Shown here: positions 55,758 through 64,000 of the stretch, one piece after another
How positions within the stretch are numbered: the first letter of the stretch is position 1
Layout of the letters: every line of letters begins with the position of its first letter
Assembly (NCBI GenBank): GCA_021234155.1
Contig: JAJEKV010000026.1
Span: 620,001 to 684,000 of the forward strand
Source: Isoetes taiwanensis
Lineage: Eukaryota > Streptophyta > Lycopodiopsida > Isoetales > Isoetaceae
Reading direction: 5' to 3'
Length of the DNA: 64,000 nt
The notes under the pieces: model-generated
Database searches by the model: none
What the model was told of the DNA's origin: nothing
Seen by the model: only the letters and a program-made list of their open reading frames with translations
Program-made: the position numbers and the translations under genes

Positions 55758-58700
55758 ATGGCGGCTCCTCTGGCTTACAAGAAAAACTTCAAGGTTTCTC
55801 CATTGCTGCAGCTATTCTACACGGGAGGTCCGGTGGTGTTGCTACCTGGAGGTGCATTTGTGGCATGTGCATGTGGCGATGAAGTGAAGATTGTGAACAT
55901 TGACGAAGGTGAAGTAGTGAAAACATTCGAAGGGGATTCGGAACGCATTACTTCCTTGGCCGCAAGCCCAGATGGAAATTGGCTGTTTTCGGCTAGCCGC
56001 AGCCTCCAAGTGAAACAGTGGAATTTAGTGACTGGCTCCTGTTTTCGTTCATGGAAGGTAGCCATTTTTCTTTGTTACCCCCTTTTTTTTCTGAGCTCAA
56101 TGCCGTGGTTATTTGGGTGGTCTGGATAAGATGGTACAATCAAAATTAAACTTCTAAGTTATGAGAGGAATTTTTTTAGTGAATGGAGCTTAGCCATGTC
56201 AATGATTCCAACTTCTTTTTTTCCTAGCATACAAGGTTGCTCTCTTTTGACATATATTTTTAGGCGCATGAAGCTCCCATTGCAGACATGGCGGTTGATT
56301 CCTCCAGTGGCATTATCGCCACTGCCAGTGCTGACAGAAGCGTTCTCGTCTGGGATATCGAAGGAGGCTATTGTAGTCATGCATTTCGTGGACATACAGG
56401 TGTTGTAAAGTGCGTTATTTTCCATCCGGATGCACATCGCCTTCTGGTAAGTTGCATGTAAATTGCTTGCAAGTTATGTTTTTGATTACACTAAGGTTTA
56501 TCTGCACAGTTGTTTTCTGGAGGCGAAGATGGGACTGTTAGGGTTTGGGATCTGGTGACTAAAAAATGCGTATCAGTGCTTGACAAGCATTTTAGTGACG
56601 TGACAAGCTTGGCTGTTTCCACCAACGGTTGGAGTCTTGTCACTGGCAGTCGTGATAAGGTATGCTATTGTCTCTGCATGAGTGGACTGCTTTTGTTCAT
56701 GTTTATGCACGACATTTAATGGATTTTGGTTTTTGCCAATGAACTGATCGGAAAAGAGGGGATGCTACAGAAGCCAAATTTCTTTTACTTGAAAGAGTAG
56801 GTGTGATTGGGAAGAGAATTTTGAACTGAGCGCAAATTACTCAATGCTGGAGCAATGGACAGTGCAACTGTTAAGAATAGAATAAAATAGTTTTTTTAGC
56901 GTCCATGGAGATAGCTAAGCATGATCCAATTCAAGCAAATTCATATTCATTTCAGGCAAATTGTTTAACCCCAACTGTGTGATTGGGTGAGAGAAGTTTG
57001 AATTGATGGCGAAAATCTACAAAATCAGTTATATTGCTTGAGGGCAATTGATAAATGCTGGAGCAATGGATAGTGCAGAGATAGCTAAGCATAAATCCAA
57101 TTCAAGCCAATTCATGTTCGTCTGTGGCATGGGCAAATATCATTTAAGCCAAACTGCCACAGGTGCCACAAAAAATAGTTGGAGAATTTTGTAAATGTGA
57201 ATGGGATACAATATTTGTACTATGCTGCTGCCTGAAATGTTATGTTTGATTTGCATATTTACGTCTGGTTTATTGCATATTATCAGGTTGTCAACATATG
57301 GGATCTGCGAGACTACAGCTTAGAAGTAACTGTTCCTGTTTATGAGTCAATTGAATCAATCTGTATTGTTCCAGAGTCTAGTGACTTCCCTGGCAGTTTT
57401 GTTGATTCAAATGAATCAAAAGCAAAGCCATCGAAACCCAAAAAGATTATTCGGTTTCTTACTGTTGGTGAACTTGGGATAGTGCAAGTCTGGACATCTG
57501 ACAGGTGTTTTATAATGTTTCTTATAAATCTATGCATTCCAATTTTATTACAGCATTTTCGTGACATTTTTTGTTTTGAATTCAGTGCAGCTTGCATTTT
57601 CAAACAGACTTCCTCGGAAAGGATATTGAGCGCATGCAAGGAAGATGCAAAGACAGGTTTTATAGCTGCTGTATTGTTGCCTGATGCCAAGGGTTTAATG
57701 TGCGTCACTGCTGATCAGCAATTGCTATTTTACGCCCCCAATAAACTTGAGGATGGAAAAGCAGACTTGATGCTCTCCAAACGCTTAATTGGATCAAATG
57801 ATGAAATAACAGATCTTAAGTTTCTGGGAAATGATTCTGATGTCCTTGCAATTGCAACCAATGTTGAGCAGGTAATAGACTTTATGTTTGAATCAAGATA
57901 TCATATTTAAGTTGCCGCCTTTTTAATGCTTGTATTTTGTTTGTTGTGATGACAGGTTCATATATATAACCTAGTTTCAAAGACTTTCACGCATGAGTTA
58001 ATTGGTCACACGGATATTGTCTTGACCCTTGATACATGTTTAACTGCATCTGGACGTGTACTTTTAGCTTCAGGAGCTAAAGATCACACGGTACATATAA
58101 GTCATGTCTCTTATAATTTATTTATCAAGAGCCTAATGTTGGACTTCCAGGTTAGGTTGTGGGATACAGAAGTTGAAACTTGTATAGCAACAGCATCTGG
58201 TCACATGGCTGCTGTCACTGCAGTTGCTTTTTCTAAGAAACATAAGAACTTTTTTGTTAGTGGTAGCAGGTACTCCTCTTACTTTTACTTATCGTCTTGA
58301 GGCTCTTAAGTTGTATTTAGCTCCTTGACAATTATTATTCTCCATCTATGTAGTGATCGCACTATTAAGCTTTGGAATTTTGGTGAGCTGCTAGAGAACC
58401 ATGATAAACATATCAAGCTTTCATCACAGGCTGTAGTCGCTGCACATGACAAGGACATCAACTCAGTTGCCATAGCGCCAAATGACAGTCTAGTCTGCAG
58501 TGGTTCACAGGTATTTAGGTTGCATTCTAGTTGCTGTTTTATGGCTTATATATTTAGGTAGCCATGCCTTTGTTGCTGTACCTATTCCAGTTGTGCTTGC
58601 CACAATGCTGTACCTATTACAGTTGTGCTGCTTTTTGATAGCATGGTATTCAATTTGTCTATTTCTCTCTTCTCCATTCTGATTTGCAGTAACTGATGCA

Positions 58701-60645
58701 GGATCGTACTGCCCGTGTCTGGAAGCTTCCTGAGTTGATATTGGTGACCACCCTGAAAGGCCACAAGCGTGGGGTTTGGTGCGTTGAGTTTTCACCTGTG
58801 GACCAATGTGTCTTGACAGCATCAGGAGATAAAAGCATACGTATATGGGCTCTTTCAGATGGTTCCTGCTTAAAAACCTTTGAGGGGCATACTGCTAGTG
58901 TTCTTAAGGCTTGTTTTCTGTCTCGTGGGACTCAAATTGTCTCCTCTGGTACGAATTTGCAGAATAAAAATTTTGCTTCTTGATTCTTGAGGATGTAGAT
59001 ATTCTAACAATGTTTTATTTTCTTGCAGGCGCTGATGGTTTGTTGAAACTTTGGACTATTAAGAGCAACGAGTGTGTCAATACATTTGATCATCATAATG
59101 ATAAGGTTGTTCAGTAGATTCTTTTTTGCCCTCGTATGAACAAATTTACTTCAGTTTTTTTTCTGCAAATTCTATTACTAGTCATGTAAAATGCTGTCTT
59201 CTGTTTATAATGTTTAAGTTTTTTGTTAAATTGCAGATATGGGCACTGGCAGTGGACAACAGAACTGAAGTGATGGCATCTGGGGGTGCAGATTCTGTAG
59301 TCAATATTTGGGTAGATTGCACTGCTGAAGATGAAGAAGCTGCTATACAACAAGAAGTACGTTTTGAAGATTAATATCAAGAAGCTGGTTCTGCTCATTT
59401 AGATTGTATTTCTCATTTAGTGGTTGGTTCTTCTTGTAATCTTATGTTCAGGAGGAGGAAGTGCTCAAGGATCAAGAATTGGCAAATGCTCTTGCAGATA
59501 CAGATTATATTAGAGCCATTCAACTGGGATTCGAATTGCAACGGCCCTTTAAGCTCCTTCACATATTTACAGAACTTCTAAGGTTAGTGTTTATCATCTT
59601 GCAACTGACTTCTGGTGATACATGTAAAGGTAGCTCATTTTATTAAATAACTTGCAGCAAAAATGAAGCAAGTGTTCAAATATCAATGATTTTGAAGGAT
59701 CTTGGTATGGAGCATCTGCGGCTGCTTCTGCAGTACATACGTGAATGGAACTCGAAATCAAAATTTTGCCACACTGCACAGGGCATATTGTTTTACATCT
59801 TCCGTGTTATACCCCCTGAACAAATAATTCAGGTTTGTACCTTTACTTTAAACAGTTTTGCAGGAGATAGAGAGTAGGGAATTCTTTCATGGTGAGACCC
59901 TCTTGCAGTTGATATCAATCAAGCTGAAGGGAATCTTTTTACAATTTATATTATGTTGCCACCTTGCTGCATGAAAGAGTGAGTTGGGGATTTAAGATAG
60001 GCAGAGAAGACTGTCACATTCTGAGACGGGCAACCATTTTTTTTTATCCTGTCGAATATGTTACCTCTAGGAAAATGATTTTTTGGTGCATATATTAACA
60101 TTGAGTTTCTTTTGAAATATTCAATATATATTTCATCATCTGTAACTTCTTGGTTGCAGATCTCTGGTATTTCCGAGTTACTTGAAGGTATCTTACCTTA
60201 CAGCCAGAGGCATTTGGGTCGAATAGACAGACTCGTAAGAAGCTCTTATTTGTGCGATTACACGTTGGCATGTATGCATGTTGTTGAGCCAGTGAAAAGG
60301 CACAACCTTTTACTCGATGTTCAAGAAGGTGTTTCTAAAGATCTGCATGCGTCTGTTAAATCCTCAATGAAAGCTGATGCAGTAGATATCAGTCTTGAAC
60401 AGAATGGCAACAACACTGTGGATATGGAAACAGCACTTGTGAATAGTATACCCAAAAGTAAGAAGAAAAGAAAGAAGTTAGAGGAAGGGAACAAAATCAA
60501 ACAAAGCACTAGCAGCATGGCAGATGGCCTAGTATCTTCAGAGATTTTGGGTGGAATGAAGAGTGCCGGTAAAAAGAGCAAGCGAAAGAAATGTGTGGAT
60601 TCTCAAAATGCACTTCAGAAGGAAAAATTAATCGAGGCAATGTAG
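55758..60645 (+). CDS. TOZ: U3 snoRNP/SSU processome WD40 protein (UTP13/TBL3, TORMOZ-like)
   Basis: This nucleolar scaffold acts in 18S rRNA maturation with the UTP-B complex. Fourteen exons join in frame: 55,758-56,057, 56,264-56,446, 56,510-56,659, 57,287-57,504, 57,586-57,871, 57,956-58,090, 58,151-58,269, 58,354-58,510, 58,702-58,948, 59,029-59,105, 59,237-59,356, 59,452-59,582, 59,658-59,832 and 60,160-60,645, all GT..AG. The product has 927 residues, somewhat longer than plant and animal homologues. WD repeats fill about 25-650 (for example DRSVLVWD, DGTVRVWD, DKVVNIWD, DRTIKLWN, DRTARVWK, DKSIRIWA). The Utp13 domain spans about 668-810 (LADTDYIRAIQLGFELQRPF). A lysine-rich tail has nuclear-type signals (KSKKKRKK). 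Intron 3 holds a LINE tip. Arabidopsis loss gives embryo arrest. No key residue is missing. Symbol by family resemblance. Confidence 0.94.
56840..57120. repeat. Duplicated segment inside intron 3 of the WD40 gene
   Basis: The segment ATGCTGGAGCAATGGACAGT ending in CCAATTCAAGCAAATTCAT occurs at about 56,843-56,945 and, as ATGCTGGAGCAATGGATAGT to CCAATTCAAGCCAATTCATG, at about 57,054-57,118. The first copy has 41 extra bases that the second lacks. Confidence 0.85.
56867..56907 (-). mobile_element. 41-bp LINE 3' tip inside intron 3
   Basis: Read on the minus strand it is CATGGACGCTAAAAAAACTA followed by a tail of TTTTATTCTATTCTT type, matching the LINE family tip (CGTGGACGATAAAA then ATTCT units). 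It sits between GTGCA and GAGATAGC in the first intron copy; the second copy reads GTGCAGAGATAGC without it. Confidence 0.7.
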
Positions 60646-62417
60646 GCATCCTATCTCTTGATGTTCAGATAACGAAGTTGTATCATTCTTGAAGGAAACA
60701 ATTTCAGATGACGTGGGGATATACAAGGTGCGTACGATTTGTTTTTCTACGGGCAAGATTGTTTGCTACCGACATTCCTATTCAATGATTGAAAGCAAGC
60801 AGCTTACTTGATGTGCTGGAGATGCACATATCTTGTAAATAATGCATAAATGTTCAAGGTTGATTTTTATGCCAATCAGATGGCACATTGTTTCAACTTA
60901 TATTTCCTACTAACGTTGAACAAAGCATATGATATACAGGGGAAGGGAGGCAACCTTCCCTACATTTAATATCAAGTTTTAATATCATGAATTTTTGGTT
61001 GCTGGTTCTCACCCCAACCTCATGCGGAACCACCCTGTAGTGGCAAAGCCTAGCACAAAAACACAAAAGCTTACTGGATGAGCATGGCAGCCCCTTGGAT
61101 TGAGGGGAGGGGAATATGCTTTGGAAGATGATATTTTGTGAATGGGATGGTATGTTTTGAGATATATGCCCCGGGCAACTAGCCAGATCGCAAGACATCG
61201 CTTATAGTTGTTGGACTTCATTTTCGCAGCAGTTTTTGCAACTTTTTGTCTTTTTCCTTAAGTTCCTATCTGCTCAAAATCTGTTGAAATGTTTGTGCTT
61301 ATTTTCGCTCTCATTGTGTCAAAGTGGTTTTGGAAGTTGAAGATAATACGGTTCTGATCCAAGACGCATTCATCCCAAATCCAAATGTGGAGTTTTCTAA
61401 TGCAATCAAGAACAAAATTATCGGGCTGTATTTCTCCTTTCCCATTGCTATATCCAATGCTTTGAGCACAACATGGTTCTTTTATACGATGCCTCCCTTT
61501 TATGGATGCCCTCTTCCGGATGATGCTTGGCAGATTAATATACAATTATAAGCACTCTATTAAGCTGTCTTGGTTTAAAGGACCCCTTTCCTCCCCAGGA
61601 GAACAGCAGTAGATTTCTCCACCAAGTGTGAAAGATTGACACATTTTGCACAACGATTATGTTACTGTATTTCATTTTGCTAGACTTGAATTTTGTATTA
61701 GTTAATGCACGCCCGGACGAAATCGTTTATAATTTTTGAGGCGGCTCTGCCAGAAGAGGGCGGCACGCGAGCGGCGGAGCGGCAAGTGTGCCGCCGGGTT
61801 TGGCGAGGCCGTCGAAAAAATTATTGCCGGAATTTCGATCGGCGTGTATTGCTAGACGTAATAAACGAGAGAATTTATGTACATGAACTAGCTATGGCGG
61901 AAACATTCTTCGACTATGGCAAAGGCTATGGCGGACACATTCTTGGTCTATGGCAGAGGCATCTTTATAAAGACACAACCTTTTTAATAATGTAAGAACA
62001 CATCAAGCACAACTCTGTTTATAGTGGGATGGAAAAAAGGGGAATAGAAGAATAGGAGAATAGAAGGATAGAATAGGGCTGATATCATGAACAGAAAGAT
62101 CCCTTTCTTAAAAAGCAGGATGACATTTTTCTCGACATACAGTCTACTATAGAGCTTTCGGCCGCGGACTGATTTAAACGGTTTCTGCACCAAAAAACTG
62201 GGAATCAGAGGGTTTCTTAGATTTGATCATGATCTATCCATTTGATGCGGGTCTATGGAGAAGAAATGCATGCCTTCAAAGAACTCTACTATGTAAACTA
62301 GGGCTAAAGGAGCTCTGCACAGAGCCAGAAGCAGCTGTGGCGCATGCTTATGATGTGAGAAATCATAACGAATATAGACCTAATTAGGTTTAACTTCTAA
62401 TTTTGACTTCTTGATAT
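60646..62417. other. Downstream region of the WD40 gene, no identified gene
   Basis: The frames at 60,893-61,551 and 61,705-61,995 have no domain. A small GC-rich patch lies at about 61,740-61,860, and a GGCGGA.ACATTCTT..TATGGC repeat at about 61,895-61,955. A run of GAATAGAA-type words at 62,040-62,076 may be another degenerate LINE tail. Confidence 0.5.
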
Positions 62418-62588
62418 TGTTAGTAGTGGCTATTTATGACTGTAACAGTCATAATATTTCTGTTGTAAAGAGACTATAAAATAGCAAGTCTCGTATGCCA
62501 AACGCACCAAGAACTTTTGTACTTCGTTTTGTATTCAAAAGATCTTTCTTGTGATCTATTGCATGCTTCTGTATTTCAAAATCTCTCA
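62418..62588 (+). repeat. Probable 5' LTR of the copia element
   Basis: It opens TGTTAGTAGTGG, holds an internal inverted pair TGACTGT-AACAGTCA, a TATA-like box, and ends CAAAATCTCTCA. Its length (171 bp) is in the short range for copia LTRs. No second copy is visible for comparison. Confidence 0.55.
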
Positions 62589-62602
62589 GGTTATGGGCCC
62601 AC
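62589..62602 (+). other. Primer binding site matching the anticodon region of initiator tRNA-Met
   Basis: GGTTATGGGCCCAC is the complement of the anticodon stem-loop of plant initiator tRNA-Met (..GTGGGCCCATAACC..), not of its 3' end. Drosophila copia, yeast Ty5 and Volvox Osser prime this way with a half-tRNA. It lies directly after the CA end of the LTR. Confidence 0.75.
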
Positions 62603-62714
62603 ACATGTTTCTGGCTGCGTGAGTTGTTCTTGCATTCCGGGAGATTGTTGTATTACCTATTTTGTCCTGCTATCTTTTCTGTCATCTTGTCATGGATCTG
62701 TTGCTGCTACTAGT

Positions 62715-63470
62715 ATGCTTACTCAAAGTGATTGGCGTATGCTGCCACGATTCAGTGGTAACAATTTTCAAATGTGGAAATGGCGAATGCAGATGATATT
62801 GGAAGATAAGCAAGTTTGGGATGTTGTGTCTGTTGACACTGCAACATCCACCATTGCATCTGTATCCTCTGATCCTGAGTCACCAAATGCGGTGCCTGTG
62901 TCCGTGTCTACTCCAAAATCTGATTTATTGAAGAAAGACCGTAAGGCAAGACTTGTCATTTGTGCAAGTCTTGATGATACACCAGCTTGTCTGGTTCAAG
63001 GAGCTCGAACTGCAAACGAGATGTGGCAAGTTCTGCTCAAGCATTACGAATCTCAGAATGCTGGGAATCGTTTGGCATTATGCAAACGACTTCGTGATCT
63101 GCATCTTCAAGAAGGGGGAGATGTCATGAAGCATATCTGCACCATGAAGGAGCTGATTGATGATTTATGTGCTACTGGGTCTACTATCACAGAAGATGAA
63201 AAAGTCTGCATTCTATTGAATAGCCTTCCAAAAACATTTGAAGGTCTCGTCATCAATCAGATCATACATTTGAATCTGCTATGGAGCGGGTCAAGAATGA
63301 AGCTCTACGTCAAGATCAGGGAACTAACTCAAAGTCTTCTGATTCTTTAATGCTTGTTGATCACAGGGTCACCTCCAAGAAGGATTCAATCAAGAAAGAT
63401 TCCCCAAAGAAAGGCAAGTTTGATCGAAATAAGATTACTTGTTATAGATGCTAGAAGACTGGGCATCTTG
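62715..63470 (+). pseudogene. Copia gag with zinc knuckle, broken
   Basis: From ATG 62,715: MLTQSDWRMLPRFSGNNFQM and WKWRMQMILEDKQVWDVV, the usual opening of copia gag (FxGxNFxxWKxxM). The UBN2-type block LKHYESQNAGNRLALCKRL with LHLQEGGDVMKHI follows. The frame shifts near 63,262 (ERVKNEALRQDQG in the next frame). The knuckle then reads CYRC-stop-KTGHLARDC with a TAG at 63,452-63,454. Confidence 0.85.
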
Positions 63471-63552
63471 CCAGGGATTGTCGTGCACCTGCACCCACAC
63501 CCAAAGGGGAGACAACATCACCTGCAATAGAAGTCCAATAATTGAAAAAGAG

Positions 63553-64000
63553 CAAGATGAAACTCATGATTATCTTTTTCCTGTCATTGCAGACTCTGAT
63601 GTAAAGCACACTGATCATTTCTGGTATATTGACTTTGGAGCGACATCTCATATGACCCCTCATCAAGAGTCGTTCATCTCATATCAAAAACTGCAATCTC
63701 AACGAGTGGTTCGAATGGGAGATAATCGTCATCAGGTTGCAGTTGGTGTTGGGAATGTGGTTATTCATTTTCAACATGGAGTCAAAACGATCATAAGGGG
63801 AGTGCTTCATGTTCCTGGATTGCATAAAAACTTGGTATCTGTAAGTAAAATTACAGATGCTGGCCTTCAAGTTGTCTTTCTTCATAATTCTTGCCAAGTG
63901 TTGAATGCTAACAAGAAGATCTTGCTTGCTGGGGAAAGAACAGGAAATCTGTACCGGTTGCAAAATCAAAGGCTTGTTCTTGAATCTGTCAGTCTTGCCA
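63553..64000 (+). pseudogene. Copia protease and pre-integrase region, open to the window end
   Basis: The reading shows FWYIDFGATSHMT at about 63,622-63,660, the copia protease active site, where the usual D-S-G-A is D-F-G-A. VVRMGDNRHQVAVGVGNV, GVLHVPGLHKNLVSVSKI and KKILLAGERTGNLYRLQ (the pre-integrase block) follow in one frame to the end. The catalytic D is kept. Integrase, RT and RNase H should lie beyond 64,000. Confidence 0.82.

Larger units (their letters stand above)
62418..64000 (+). mobile_element. Ty1/copia retrotransposon, 5' part, cut by the window end
   Basis: A probable 171-bp LTR (62,418-62,588, TGTTAG..TCTCTCA) with a TATA-like CTATAAAATAG near 62,473 is followed directly by a PBS and then by gag, a zinc knuckle, protease and the pre-integrase part. 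The LTR end is set by the CA next to the PBS; the start is my inference from the TG and the usual LTR opening TGTTA. The other LTR is outside the window. The coding frame has two frameshifts and two stops in the visible part, so the copy is dead. Confidence 0.82.

Noticed and set aside
61705-61995. Frame of 96 codons with a GC-rich start
   Set aside because: No known domain, a repeated TATGGCGGA-type segment and no splice or promoter context. I leave it unassigned.

Overview
The window reads as nuclear DNA of a land plant. Two intron-bearing plant genes with GT..AG introns of about 70 to 630 bp sit in a sea of transposable elements of most eukaryotic classes. I cannot fix the species. The LINEs are not the usual angiosperm L1 type and one small fragment resembles an organellar-type PPR protein, so a seed-free plant or gymnosperm is possible, but this is a guess.

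Two host genes are well supported. At 23.68-25.28 kb (+) six exons encode a 343-residue type I signal peptidase of the chloroplast/thylakoid kind (Plsp1/TPP) with the Ser/Lys dyad and all family boxes. At 55.76-60.65 kb (+) fourteen exons encode a 927-residue WD40 protein of the UTP13/TBL3 (plant TORMOZ) family, a part of the U3 small-subunit processome. Both have a telo-box (TAGGGTTT) shortly before the start codon. They are not functionally linked. Shorter candidate exons (21.2-22.6 kb and 47.7-48.2 kb, both minus) and a PPR fragment (33.8 kb) look like decayed or captured gene pieces.

Mobile DNA by region: 3.4-7.6 kb, a GC-rich, frame-broken but nearly full-length LINE (+) with a probable target-site duplication. 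7.9-10 kb, a tRNA-like (SINE-like) repeat family, also at 14.9-15.3 and 40.4-41.4 kb. 10.36-12.76 kb, a second 5'-truncated copy of the same LINE (-). 14.1-14.8 kb, a remnant of a different LINE. 17.3-20.9 kb, an old Ty3/gypsy element (+) whose RT is missing. 25.8-26.3 kb, a gypsy gag/protease scrap (-). 27,462-33,610, a complete young Ty3/gypsy chromovirus-type element (-) with 648-bp LTRs, TSD TTGCA, PBS and PPT. 36.4-37.6 kb, a PIF/Harbinger transposase (-). 38.0-39.5 kb, two LINE 3' halves in line (-). 41.4-55.7 kb, a gene-poor stretch full of short tandem duplications and a hairpin-bearing repeat. 62.4-64.0 kb, the 5' part of a Ty1/copia element (+) cut by the window end.

The most interesting signals are: (i) one LINE family whose 3' ends share a conserved terminal block but carry different microsatellite tails; (ii) a 41-bp LINE tip inside an intron of the WD40 gene next to a duplicated copy of the same intron segment that lacks it, giving an apparent empty site; (iii) a copia element whose PBS matches the anticodon region of initiator tRNA-Met (half-tRNA priming), while the neighbouring gypsy element uses the 3' end of the same tRNA; (iv) a hairpin repeat with a shared CTAGT..GCCC..GGGC core at five places. 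I found no defence system, CRISPR, operon, rRNA or bona fide tRNA gene.
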